Source of the DNA: Cricetomys ansorgei
Lineage: Eukaryota > Chordata > Mammalia > Rodentia > Nesomyidae
DNA length: 64,000 nt
Direction: 5' to 3'
NCBI GenBank assembly: GCA_026225945.1
Contig: JAMJFZ010000711.1
Coordinates: 62,001-126,000, forward strand
Positions 45,236 through 57,066 of the stretch are shown here, piece after piece. Each line of letters starts with the position of its first letter. Within the stretch, counting starts at the first letter, position 1. The notes under the pieces were generated by a model. The model saw only the letters and a list, made by a program, of their open reading frames with translations. It did not search any database and was not told the DNA's origin. A program made the position numbers and the translations under genes.

Positions 45236-48128
45236 CCGTGGGTGGGGGGAAGGGTTGTCTGTAGTCCTTGTTTCAGGATCTTGGCTTGGGCTGTATAAAC
45301 CTATGGATAATCCTTGGAGGGATTTGAAATCCAGAAGAAAGTTGGTACTGGGACTGATAGGTCTTTGGTATCAGAGAAGAGCAAGCCTTGATTAGGCATA
45401 GATTTAAGAAATAAGTTGAGATGAAAGGTATAGCATCAGAAGATTTTATATAGGTATTAGGGTTTTGAGAATTGAATGAGACTCAGAGAGACAGGTGTCT
45501 CTGAGTGGAGATCTTAGGGGATCATCTTCTTATGATTTCCTGTAAAGAAGTTTAAGTTTGTTAATATTAGAGAATCTTTCCAGTCTTGGCTTCTCTGATA
45601 GAGAGCAAAAGTTAGATGCCAGGCTGGAGTGATATTCTAGCCACTCCTGTGAGAATAGGAAGGGGGAAGGGTTTGTAGATACTAATTCTTGGGTGTTGTT
45701 CCTCTTCCTCAGTTGGTATTTTTGCTGGGACCCAAATATAATTTTTTGGGTGGTCCTGAAGTGGAACCTGTGGGAATAAAGTGGTTATTGGGTGTTTGAG
45801 TCAGCCAGGTGGGCATGACTGAAGTTTTGCTGATCAAGTCTGCATGGCCGAAGTTTCTCTTTGGGTATAAGCTTCCTGTGGAGAAATATTTAAGTTATTA
45901 CTGGCCTTGAAGTGAAGTCTGGTTCCTCTTTCTTCTGAAGAGAGTCATCTGCTCTCTTGGATCTGCGTGGATTTGTTGTGACATCAGGATTGCAGACCTC
46001 TGTAGGGAGATAGAAAACCCTTTCTTCTGGGGAGGACAATTCCCCATTCTTTTATTTTTATTGACTCCAATAACGGAGTGTCCAGTGGTGTTGCCACTGG
46101 TTGGACCTGTCTCTTGCCTCATCCCTCAGGTGGGGAGACACTGGCAAGCTTGAGAACAGATCAGATTAAGACCTGTGAAAAACCTTGAGCCAAAGGCATA
46201 TTGCCTGTTGATAAAGCTGGTTCGATATTAGAAAAAAAACCTTTTTGTTTACTTCTTGGAGATAGCCAATGGAGATTTTTTATTTTGTAACCATGACACT
46301 GGCTTTTAATAGCCATTTGGGACACTTCTCAGTGTTTAACCAGAAGGTCTGAGTTCTTTAGGCTTATTTATGAGACTGTTTTGTTGTTTACAAAACAGCA
46401 TTAGACTCTGAAGTGAGGCAAATATTAATTAAACTCTGAACTATTGGAATTCAACCATCTTTGGATCATTTATATAACTTTATTCTTTATATTATGCCTG
46501 TATTGATCACCTGTGCTTAGGAAAGTAAGCCATAGTAGTTGGATTGAGTACCTATACATAGGCCAGAAGGCTGACTAAAGCTTAAAAAAATCCTAGCATT
46601 TAGTATAAGCCAATTAATGTTGTTTAAAGTTAGACTATTTTGATAATAAAGTCAGTAGCAATACGATTTTGATAAATTTAAACTACCTGCTTTTAATCTA
46701 CTCAAGAGAATTGTGAATCTGAGCCGTCAACTTTGAAAGACAGTTGTCAGGGTTGATCTTAAAACCTGCACGATTTTTTCCTCTGAGAAAAGCGGCTGGT
46801 AGCAGGGCGTGGCCTCAGCCGCGGGACCGCGCAGCTAGAGGTCCCGCACAGCGACCTGTGCTGTGGATTTTGCCTGCACAGTGGCGGTAGCCTACTGTTT
46901 TTTTGTTTAAAATTAACACCTCTGCGTGTGAAGGCAGCTTGCGTGGGGGAAGGGATCTCCTGCTTGGATTCTCTGAGCTTTCTGTGAACGCTTGGACTTG
47001 CCGAGGTCCAACATGGCGGAGTCCATGTGGACGTCACTGGCGCGAAGGTTTGACCAACCACCGTTTGAGGAAGGCGGGCATAGTTGCCTATCTGTGATAG
47101 AGATTGGAGGCGACCTGCGACCGTCCAATCGGCTTTGAGGATGGGCGGGCCATCCGGTCCTGGCTTGAAGCCTCTTCCGCCCTCATGGGGCATTAGCATA
47201 AGGATCTTTTTTTTCAAACCCTCTGGGAGGAGGCACGTATGTGCTCTCTCCCAAGCGCACATGAGAGCGCGCGAATTTTGGATCATAGATTGCCTAGAGA
47301 TTGTATGGCTGACCCTGGTAGGGCTGTTGCTTTTCCCACTGCTGTGTTAGAAGCTGTCCGAAAGCCTCTGCACCTTGGAAAGAGAATTTAAGGGATAGAA
47401 CATCTAAAGATTGCACCATTGTTAAAGGAAAAAGTAAAATCATGTCTCTCTAGTCTTGTTGAGCATTTAAGCTGTAAATATGACCCTTGAAGGAGAGATT
47501 CCTAGTCTGCTGGCTCCTTGTTAAGCCTTTTGTGAATTCACAACAGGAGGCTGGGGGAAAAAATCTGCACTAAGAAGCAGAAAAGTCTTGTCTACCACGT
47601 TTAAATCAAGCACACACTTTTCTAATGTAACTGTTTCCCCGCGTGGTAAAAGCTGTGGCTACAGCCTGAGTTGCTGCATTGCCTGGTGAGGTTTCTTTGT
47701 CCCAGGCTGGAGTTGAGCGACGTGACTCCATCCTAAGCCCATTATCTTCTGATACCTTCTCCCAGGTATTTGAAAAAATAAACTGGCAGCCGTCTAAAGG
47801 ATTTTAATTGGCGTGGCCAATAGTTATTTTGATAAGAGAGATTGGAAGAGAGTTTAGAGAGAGTGCTTGTTCCCTGCTAGGGATTTCAAGCGGTAGCTCC
47901 TAGCTGGAGTTCCACGTGCGAGCCGAAGAGAAAAGTTTGGAAAGGCTTAGAAAGTTGCCCGATCCCTGATGGGGATCATAGACGGTAGCTCTTGTATCTG
48001 GAGCTACATAAATGATAAATGCATTACCCCTCTGGACCCGTGCTTGCCAGTGTGTATGTGTCTTAAGAAGGGAATTTCTCACCTCTCCCTGCGTGAATGG
48101 AGTGGAAGGCAGCTCCAGGAAAAATCTC

Positions 48129-48145
48129 GCCCCGCGTTGGCGCCA
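48129..48145 (-). other. Primer-binding site, tRNA-Lys-like
   Basis: The minus strand reads TGGCGCCAACGCGGGGC, two bases after the 5' LTR. It fits the tRNA-Lys(1,2) primer-binding site except for one missing C and one substitution, which supports the betaretrovirus-like class. Confidence 0.8.
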
Positions 48146-48147
48146 GC

Positions 48148-48704
48148 TGTCCTTTTTCTGTCGCTCTGTGTTTCTCCTGCCGTGGCGGTCTGGCATCCGT
48201 CCCTCTGGTCCGGCGGGTAGACCTAGACTCAAGCGGTGGGCGGCGTGTGGGGGTCCGGGATCCGTGGTTCCATGACTTTTCACAGAGCTGTCCACCCGCG
48301 GGCCTGAGAAATGTGTGACGAGCCGCAAAGAAGGCCCGGGAGTCCTGAATGAAGGAGACAACATCTGGTGGGCCCGAACTCAAGCCCGAACTCATTTATT
48401 CAAAGGGGTTACCCCAATAAATAACCTCTTCCCATAAAGGTGTGGCTTCTCCCCTCTAGCAGGGAAGCCTTAATTAGCATGGCAGGGGGAGGGGCGTACC
48501 TGGCCAACCTCCACAATATCCATGGCCTTTGCAGAGACAAAGGTGTATGATTCACCACGAGGCAGGCAGACATTTTGCCAATCTGTTTACTGAGTTAGCA
48601 GCTTCCAGGGCTTCAAGAGTAAAGGAGACTCCAAGTGTCCTAATAGCCCTGGGGGCGAGGACCGCTCATGCTACAACTTCACTCTTTAGCCTGGAAGCCC
48701 TACA
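48148..48704 (-). repeat. ERVK-like 5' LTR
   Basis: 557 bp; U3 starts at 48704 and U5 ends at 48148. AATAAA on the minus strand at 48395-48400. A 12-bp internal duplication around 48373-48392 (repeated 'cccgaactca') explains most of the length difference from the other LTR. Confidence 0.92.
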
Positions 48705-48710
48705 ACTCTG
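48705..48710. other. Target-site duplication, right
   Basis: ACTCTG, identical to 44359-44364. Confidence 0.9.
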
Positions 48711-49119
48711 GAAAACCCTACATGGCTCACAACTGACCTGCCCCTCTGACAGGTGTGAGCAGCCCAGCCTGAGAGCTGATAGGGAGGCTTGTTTTCTTGC
48801 CAGCAGAGTTATTTTTCTCCTGTAATTTTAGTCTAAAAGTACTTCATTATACTTTCTTAATCTTTAGACGTTTTCCAGCAGATCATATGATACTCAGAAA
48901 GTGTGAACCTGCTAAAGGTGGATAGAATTATATAGTCCAACAGCATCTGCCTGCTGTCCTCTGTGAAGTGTCCAAATGTCTACATCACTAGGAACAGGCT
49001 TTTATTAAATATAATCCACAGAGTAAGGATATCAGGGAATGTGGGCTTCCATTACCTGTGAATTTTAGGGAAGCATCAACAGAATGATTAGGACTGGTAT
49101 AAACGTTGGATGGCTGTTG

Positions 49120-50720
49120 GTTTAGAAATGGTTTGTTATATACAAGTTGAATACACCCCTCAACCCCACTTGTCACCCACCTGATGCAGAGAGAATCTGA
49201 ACTGGAAAAGCACTACAACAAAGAAGGTGGAAAAGGGGAACAAGGATGAAGTGACACAGAACTGGGGCGGGGGCTCTTCACAGAAGGAGACAATGGTGAG
49301 CACTGCTGAGAAATGCATGGCTGGGGCATTGGCAAGCAGGAGAATACATCCAGTGTGACAAGAGGTGTGTCCCTGAGCAACCACCACACCTGAGCTGCTG
49401 ATCTCATTGCTGGCAGAGCTTGGCACCCTCCACGACCAGATGGAGATATCATAGACTGCAGAGTTGCCTGCTGGTGGTGAGCTTCTGCCACAGGGCTAGA
49501 GGAGGCAAGACCCTTGTGCTGCTGTGGGCATGCTGCAAACTGCAAGATTTCCTTGGGTCAGGGCAATCCCAAATATTTTCCAGCTGCGGAAAGTCTTATC
49601 TTCTGGGCAAGGTCTCCAAAAAGGACTGGCCTTCAGGCCTCCACTAGACATGCCTGGCTCTTTGCCAAGTGACATACAGGAGCTCAGCTGCTTTTCCCAT
49701 GTCTGAGGCTGCTGCTCCTAGCACCCTATCTGATGCGGGAGTAGAGCATGGACTGCAGCATTGCACATTGGGCCAATGACTGCAGGCACAAGGCCTCAGG
49801 CAGCAGATCAAACAGCTGTGAAGACACTCCACCAACCTGGAGTCTTAGTGGATTCTGCCCATGGTCAAGCTGCCCAACGGCAGGGTCTCTCTGAACCAGA
49901 GCAGTCAGCAAGATGTCCCAGCTGAAAAATTGTGTCACCTTCTGGGCAAGGTCTCCACACAAGGGACTAGTTTTCCAGCTGTCACTAGACTTGCCTGGCC
50001 TCCTCACTGCCTGCAATACTGGAACCAAGCCACTGTTCCTCTGACTATGGTTACTGCTTGAGTGCCCTCTCTGATGGGTGGGGACAGGGCTCAGCAACCT
50101 GGGGTCTCAGTGGGTCCTGACCCTCAAACATGCTGCCAAAATTAGGGAGCACCTTGATTCTGAGCAATAGCAAGACATTCCAGCTGAAGAGTGTTCCATA
50201 TGTGGGGTTGATGCTCCTTCTTTGGGGGGGGCTCATAAGGCTTTGACTTCCATCTGCATTGCTGACACTGTCAGCATTCTCCTGGCGCTGGAACCTGGCT
50301 TCATCAGACAATGACTCTGACAGAGCTTCTGGGTCCCTGAATAATGTGTAAGCACCTACTTGAACTGCAGTTGTTAGTGTGGTGCCTGTGGCCATGCAGG
50401 ATGCAGCCAGACCTCAAGGATGTCTATGTGCATGCTGCATGGCCAGATTCCTATGGGAGCCCCAAGAGTCAAAGATGTCTGGATGTCAGAGGGATGGAGG
50501 AATTCCTATGTGGTGTCTCTGGTTCCTGTGTGATGTCCAGTTTTATGTGGGTTCTGTGTGCTTACATGAATTCTGGGTATGTACAGAATGCCTGGGTTCC
50601 TGTTGGAGGTCCAAGTATATGTGGGATGCCCTGGTGCCTGTAGAATGTCCTGGGGACTATGGGATGTATGGGTTCCTTCAGGATAACTGGAAGCCCCAGG
50701 ACATGATTGAGATACATAAA
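49120..50720. repeat. GC-richer diverged tandem-repeat block, copy 2
   Basis: Paralogous to 37150-38700 at about 12.0 kb offset, with indels that shift the overlapping ORFs. The first part (48711-49120) continues the V7 5' flank interrupted by the provirus. Confidence 0.6.
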
Positions 50721-50829
50721 ATGAAATTCAAATTATTAATAGTAGTACTATAAGATATGATGTTAAAAAATGAAATCACATGAGGTTTCAGTTTGTGATG
50801 GGATATTGTTTTCCAATGATACATGATAT

Positions 50830-52151
50830 GCTTCTGTATTAGTCAGAGTGATAGAGAGGAAGAGTTGAGAGAGGTTGTGTGGAGCTGGAGTGAGAGGGCA
50901 GTGTATCTCCATCTCAGAGATTCTCTATTAGATTATAGAGACATTCAGAACTGTGGAGATCTCTCCTACATGCAGTATAAGGTGGCTGGGCACTTCAAAA
51001 TGACTTCTCCAGCAGGTATCAGACAAGTCCTTGAATCAAGGTCTTAGAGCCACTTGATGGATGCCTTCCCAGTACACTGGAGAGTCCCATTCCATTCAGA
51101 GACATGAAGTAGAAGATTCCTCTGCCTTCTAGTTAATCACTGCTTTCCAGATGGAGAAGTCAGGCGAACGCTTTATTAAGGCACTGGTACTTCAAACAGG
51201 ATTTTAAGTTAAAAACAGATTTCAACAATCTCTAACATAGAATTGGCTTAGGAGATCCATGTTCACCACAGCACACTCCCCATACGATTGCCTCCATGAT
51301 AAGAACAGGACATTTGGGTTTTGATGGGAGGAAATGTCTGAGACAGAAACATGCAAAATTAATTTTCTGTGATAAGGAAATTTCCTACTGAACAAGACTT
51401 GAGATCAAGTACCACATGTCTTTATACTAGTTCATCTTCACCCATTTCCGCCAAACCAAACTACTCTACAGAACAATAGTGAACACAATCTATCCAGTGG
51501 ACTGTGAGAGATGATCCTCTATCAGTGTAGGACCATGTTCTGTAAAATAATGAGACAGTATTGCAGAATATTGGGTAGACGGGCAAGGGATCAAATATGG
51601 GACTAGAGATTAATTTAAAATGTCAGGACCTGTCTCAATTAACATCTACTTACATTCATTAATAAATGAATTCTGTAGAAAGTAATTTAATAATTTTGAC
51701 CATCTAATGGGGATTAAACTTATGTGGCAGTATATTCTGATATAAGTATCTCTTATATTCTAAAAGTCTGAAACTTCTCCTGGATCACATAGTCATTGTT
51801 AACAACACACCTGAGGTGAATTAAAACATAAGACTCTAAGAGGAGATTCTGTTTGCCCAGATGTTTCTGATATGGGCTTTCCAGGTCAAATTTGTATAGT
51901 TTATTTCCAGCTTCTACAAAAAGGTTAATGTCTCTCATAAACCAGAGATATTTATCACAATGCATCATCACAGGTTTTCCTTTCAATTCCTGTATTAAAC
52001 AAAAAGCCCAGATAACTTCTTTAAGATATGAGAAAGTGTAGTTCTATGACAAGGAGACAGACCAACAGAAACTCAGAGTGATCATTTCTGAGGAAGACTC
52101 CAGCTACTTTTCTCTCTCATCTCAGTCCCCAGCAGCTGCCTGCTCCTCCAG
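50830..52151 (-). repeat. V8 3' flanking unit
   Basis: Non-coding; partner of the V7 3' flank. Confidence 0.65.
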
Positions 52152-52190
52152 GGTTTCTGACACACTCAGGATGTGGGCTGCAGCACTGTG
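52152..52190 (-). promoter_or_regulatory. V8 23-RSS
   Basis: Consensus heptamer CACAGTG 52184-52190, 23-bp spacer, nonamer TCAGAAACC 52152-52160, although the V exon is broken. Confidence 0.93.
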
Positions 52191-52627
52191 TCTTGCACAG
52201 TAATAGACCGCAGAGTCCTCAGAGGTCAGGCTGCTGAGCTCCATGTAGGCTGTGCTGGAGGACTTGTCTGCAGTCAGCTTGGCCTTGCCCTTATACTTCT
52301 GGGCATAATCAGTATCACCGTCTTCAAGGATAAATCGCTCCAATCCACTCCAGCCCCTCTCCAGGCTTCTGCTTCACCCAGCTTATCCAGTAGTCAGTGA
52401 GAGGTTTAGCCAGAAGCCTTGCAGGAAATCTTTACTGAGGCCCCAGGCCTCCCCAGCTCAGACCCAGACTGCTGCAGCTGGACCTGGGAGTGGACACCTG
52501 TGGGTGGAAAGGCAGAGTGGAAGTCACTGTCACCTCAGTCACTGGCCCTTCACTCAAGATTTAGACTTAGAAGCCTCTTACCTGAAGCTGCTGCCACCAG
52601 GAAGACAATGATCCAGCTCCATCCCAT
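52191..52627 (-). pseudogene. IGHV1: IGHV pseudogene V8
   Basis: Leader exon 52582-52627 (MGWSWIIVFLVAAASG) and V exon 52191-52497 with good splice sites. FR1 reads [15 protein letters not shown]. Lesions: TAA stop at 52406-52408 replacing the Tyr of GYTF; a one-base insertion just after it (about 52400-52405); and another one-base insertion in CDR2 (about 52323-52328). The exon is thus 307 bp rather than 305 bp. Downstream FR3 ([11 protein letters not shown] to YYCAR) is intact in its own frame. Ironically the promoter has both consensus heptamer and octamer and the RSS is perfect, so the locus could be transcribed and rearranged without yielding protein. Confidence 0.93.
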
Positions 52628-52750
52628 GATAAACACCTGTATGCTTTTTTCAGTGACTGTGGAGAGGACACTTCTCTTAGGTTGTTTTGCAATGTGGAAA
52701 TTCCTGTATTTACTAGCAAGTTCTCAAGAAATTTGCATATTCATGAGCAG
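52628..52750 (-). promoter_or_regulatory. V8 promoter, consensus
   Basis: Octamer ATGCAAAT at 52731-52738 and heptamer CTCATGA at about 52741-52747 on the minus strand. The only promoter in the window with both motifs perfect. Confidence 0.85.
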
Positions 52751-53548
52751 GGTACTAGATCTTAGATAAGATCTAGTGTAGCTGCAGAAGGAGGTAGAGG
52801 ACCCTGGGTGAGGCAGCAGCTTGCTGAGGTCCAAGTCCTAATCCTGTCTTAGGAAATGCATCCATACTCCCTCCCCTGAGCCCTGTGCATATTCTGTCCA
52901 TGAAACCTCAGGTCATAAACTCTCACCACATTTCCAGCCTGAGACAGTGCTCCATTTGGGAATAATTTTATCAGATTGACAAACATAGTGGTTTTGATGA
53001 TGATGATCACTTGATATTTCAAAAACTGCTAAATTATGAGAATTTACCTGGGATGAAATAACTCCTATGAATCAAGCATTAAAAACAGTTAGAAAGCAGT
53101 TGGTTACTATGTAACAGTCAGGCGCTAGTATGTACATCTTAAATGGACGACTGACATTATAGACTGCACGTTCTGGTGCTGCTTATGATCACTGATGTCT
53201 TTGCTCTTCCTGCAGGCTACATAGCCCCTTCCTGAACTGAGAAATCTAGAGAGCAGGGAGAATGTTCTGGTTAGATAGAAGTTGGTTTTTCTGTGTCATA
53301 AAAACAAAATCCTTAACTAACCATTGAAATGCAGATTTGAAAACTTTAATATTAAATGCAGTTGTCCCTGATTTGCAAAGGAAAAATTGTTTTCTCTAGT
53401 GAAGTCTCATTGGGTATATTTGTTTCACTTGATAAAATGAACAAATGACATTTTGTAGATATTTTGTTTCATGTCATTTTGCTTGTGCATTTCTTTTTGT
53501 CTCACTGGTCTTTGAATATACATTATGGATACAGACTTGTGTTTTTAT

Positions 53549-53571
53549 GTGTGTGTGTGTGTGTGTGTGTG
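53549..53571. repeat. (TG)n tract
   Basis: TG run at the site equivalent to 14938-14972. Confidence 0.85.
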
Positions 53572-53951
53572 CTGCTTTTATTTTTTTTTGTTGTTAATAT
53601 TTTTAGAATAATTTTTTCTACACAAAAAAGAAATGGTGAGTGTTGTGAGAGTAGGCAGAGGAAGAATCTTGGAGAAGTTTTGAGAGGGGAATTATGACCA
53701 GAATATACTGTATGTCTTTAGGATCAATAATGTTTTTAAAAAGTAAGTAAAAAGTGAATAAAATAAAAAGCAATTTTGAACCTGAAGTGTTTGACAAAGA
53801 ATATTTACTGTTTTTGAGCATGGAGACATTATATGTCAATCAAAACAGGTGCAGTTCAGCTAATACAACTTTAACAAAAGGAAAACACAGAGGATACAGA
53901 GTCCTCTCCACACCATACCTCATCACTATTTTGGGAATTATTGGCTCCATT

Positions 53952-53965
53952 GTGCCCCCTGCTGG
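53952..53965 (-). promoter_or_regulatory. CTCF-core-like site (V8 unit)
   Basis: The minus strand reads CCAGCAGGGGGCAC, 1.33 kb upstream of the V8 ATG. Confidence 0.6.
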
Positions 53966-56591
53966 TCCTACACTTCACTGCAGGTAGGTTACTAATGGCT
54001 TACACCAAAGTTGGACTGTCTGTTTCAGCAATAACATGTCAATGCAACATCAGTGATCACAGATCTCACTTGCAGGGAGAAATGTCTCTCCTTTACCTTG
54101 AAATACTAACTGAATCTTTCAAGGATTGACATTAAAATATTGCCTATATTGTTATCAATGCCGCTATTTAGGCTTGGCTCTTTCCTGGTGTCAGTTGGAT
54201 GCAGCTGGAGCAGTACTCATTGGTAATAAGATGACACCAAGAGAGAACATTTTCTTTGATACCTTTATCAGGCTATACCTGGGGCATAGCGCCTGAAGTT
54301 AGAAGGACCACATGAGCCATGAGATCAAACAAAGCTCCCAATGTATCCATGTAAGAAATCTTGGGACACTCAGATACAGGAGTCACCAGAAAGTGGAGGC
54401 ACCACTGTGGAGCTCACAGATCAGTTAACAATTTCAGAAAACACATTCATATTGAGAAGAAATTAGAAATCAAGCAAACGTACACCAAGATTCATTTTTC
54501 CCATATTGGATTTACATGTAGTTAAAGGAATGATGTTACAGTAGAGATCCCTTTGATACTGATATGCATTGCTGGATTATATGTGTTATTAGACAGCTTG
54601 ATCTCTCTCTGTCTGTCTTTCCAAGTCCAGGTTCCTCTTATTCCTGGACAGGATATGTGTTAGGAGCTGAACATTTTCAATGATTGAGAATGGATTTGGG
54701 AATGTGCTCCTACGAATGAGAGAAGTCAGTAGAACTATGTAGCATTTTGAGTGCCTGTTTGTTTAAATGTCTGAAGCATATCTATACTTATTAAAAGAAA
54801 AGTACATGCTGCCTATATTCAGCCTACTTGTTTACGTTTTCCTCTAACTTCAGGATCACTGGTCAGATCCACATTATATTGCAAGATAATAGCAACTTGG
54901 AACAGTCAGATGCATGGCTTCACTTCTATCACACGTCAGGATTGAGAGTTCTGGGGACTGTAGGTTCAAGGTCAACAGCCTCTTCTCATTATAGAAGAAC
55001 ACATCTTCCTAAAAGTCAGAGTGCTGGATATGTTATCTTGGTATTTCATGATCTCTGCTGTGATGGCTAATATCCATAATGCTGCTGATGGCTATCATGG
55101 ATGACAATGTACAGGAGTCCTTTCCTGATTAAGGAGTATGGGTTTACGTACACAGCCTACTCTCACAGTGGAATTTATTCAGAAAAGTCTGAGCTCTGTG
55201 AGATTACAGAGAAAAGATGTGAGTGTTGCCTCCTAAGATAAACTAATGTGAGTATTACATTACAGGCTGATCTCATGCAGTATCTGTGAAATTGCTCAGT
55301 TTCTTTATAATATATGGATACATTGATTTCTAATGATTTCAGCTTCACCTTTTCTTCTATGGATTATGTTTCCCTTTCCTTATGGATAGGCCTATTTCTA
55401 TTGATCATAATTTCCCAGAGTTTCTTCTGTCTCTGTGCTACATTCATTGCTTCTAATCACTTAAGGGCCTGAACACCACTTGCACTATTCCTTGGCTGCT
55501 GTCCAGGGAGAACTGTGTCTGCACTATTGGTTCTCCTGGAAGAACAGTGTCTGGAAACTGGATCACATCTCTCACAACAATTCCCTCAGAAACTGATACA
55601 CCATGGTTTCCTAAGTGTTCAGATATTTCAGCTGCAGGAAGAAGCAGGTTACATATGTTCTGGAGATCCCTGCAGTACACACTCTAGAGGAATTTATAGC
55701 AGATAACTTCTGCAGAAAATTCCTCTGCAACAGTGCCCTAAATCAGCTTCTAGAATTACTAGTGATGGAACAGCACACTCAACAGCTCACAGAGAAATCT
55801 AGGGACTGTACTGGACATGGATACATTTTCTCCAGCTCATATAAGTGGGATAGTAGTAACAAATTTAGATCACTGAAAAGAATCTTAAAGAAATTCCACT
55901 ACACTGAGGTGTAATCATATGAGAATATTCATAAAAGAGAGTTGCCACAAAAATTAAAGGTTTTGTAGTTCCAAGAAATCACAGAATTGAACAGAGGCAA
56001 ACTGTCTATTGCCAAAAGTCTTAACTCAAACAAGAAGATATGGTTTCCCAAGAGAGGCATAACAGTTGCAAAGAATATGATTTCTTCTAATACTAAGATT
56101 CAATAAGTGACCAGGTAACCAGGCATTTCTCCAGTGAAGGTGAAATCTGCTTTGAGATCACGGAGTTTAAGTGTTCCTGGAAACACCAGTGTTGTCACAG
56201 ATGGAAGACTTTACTGGAGTAGACATAAACTCTGATGTCATGTGAAGTCTACATTCTTAAAGACATATCTATTCAATGCTCATAATTCCCTTCATATTCA
56301 CCACAAACCTTCATCAACTCAGGAGTCTGAGGTAACTTGCATGCAAGTATAAAAGCTCATGTCGCTCATAATCCAGGTATATTTTTATCTCAATGGATCA
56401 AAATAGGTTTTCCTTTTCTGTTACTTTATTAAACAAAGAGCACAGATATCTTCTTGAAGATTTGACAAAGACACTATAGTTCTATGAAGAGGAGACAGAC
56501 CAAAGGGGCACTCAGAGTGATCATTTCTGGGCAAGACTCCAGGCTACTCTTCTCTGTCATCTCAGTCTCCAGCAGCTGCCTGCTCCTCCAG
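53966..56591 (-). repeat. V8 5' flank / V9 3' flank
   Basis: Non-coding; partner of 15.36-17.84 kb. The octamer-TATA pair at 17579-17598 appears here at 56335-56354 with the octamer changed to ACTTGCAT. Confidence 0.6.
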
Positions 56592-56630
56592 GGTTTCTGA
56601 CACACTCAGGATGTGGGCTGCAACACTGTG
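56592..56630 (-). promoter_or_regulatory. V9 23-RSS
   Basis: Consensus heptamer CACAGTG 56624-56630, 23-bp spacer, nonamer TCAGAAACC 56592-56600. Confidence 0.93.
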
Positions 56631-57066
56631 CTTTGCACAGTAATAGACCGCAGAGTCCTCAGAGGTCAGGCTGCTGAGCTCCATGTAGGCTGTGCTGGAG
56701 GATGTGTCTGCAGTCAGTTTGGCCTTGTCCCTGGAACTTCTGGGCATAGTTAGTATTGCCATCTCCAGGATAAATCCATCCAATCCACTCCAGCCCCTCT
56801 CCAGGCTTCTGTTTCACCCAGTGCATAGTATAGCTAGTGAAGGTGTATCCAGAAGCCTTGCAGGATATCTTCACTGAGGCCCCAGGCCTCCCCAGCTCAG
56901 CCCCAGACTGCTGCAGCTGGACCTGGGAGTGGACACCTGTGGAGAGAAAGGCAGACTGACTGTCAATGTCACCTCAATTTCTGGACCTCTCCTCAAGTGG
57001 TGAACATGGAATCCTCTAACCTATAGATGTTGTCACCAGGAAGAGAATGATCCAGCTCCATCCCAT
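56631..57066 (-). pseudogene. IGHV1: IGHV pseudogene V9 (single frameshift)
   Basis: Leader exon 57021-57066 and V exon 56631-56936. FR1 to CDR2 are open: [18 protein letters not shown]1 in [14 protein letters not shown]2 [17 protein letters not shown]. One extra base at about 56727 (a 306-bp exon) then shifts the frame at the start of FR3. FR3 resumes in another frame as [11 protein letters not shown] to YYCAK. Everything else (splice sites, octamer, RSS) is intact, so this is a very recent inactivation, or an assembly error. It is the duplicate of V3, from which it differs at CDR1 and CDR2 positions. Confidence 0.9.

Larger units (their letters stand above)
44365..48704 (-). mobile_element. 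Non-autonomous ERVK-like provirus
   Basis: A 4340-bp element with two LTRs, 6-bp target duplication, primer-binding site and polypurine tract, all reading on the minus strand. The internal 3.24 kb (44910-48147) has no recognisable gag, protease, polymerase or envelope; the longest ORF (46759-47286, 175 codons, minus) matches nothing I know. In structure it resembles ETn-type elements, which are mobilised by proteins from other proviruses. It is inserted in the V7-unit flank; the paralogous flank near 36.68 kb lacks it, so it integrated after duplication B, or duplication B copied an unoccupied chromosome. The internal region also holds a 27-bp tandem repeat and a leader-region partial repeat (47880-47915 versus 47971-48006). 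Confidence 0.92.
40350..52150. repeat. Tandem duplication B, copy 2 (V7 5' half to V8 3' half)
   Basis: Partner of 32700-40130. Order is kept: V promoter, L1-like stretch, CTCF-like core, flank, GC-richer repeat block, V 3' flank. It is interrupted by the ERVK-like element at 44365-48704. Confidence 0.85.

Noticed and set aside
46759..47286. 175-codon minus-strand ORF in the provirus as a possible gag remnant
   Set aside because: No recognisable matrix, capsid or zinc-knuckle motif; composition follows the GC-rich local DNA.
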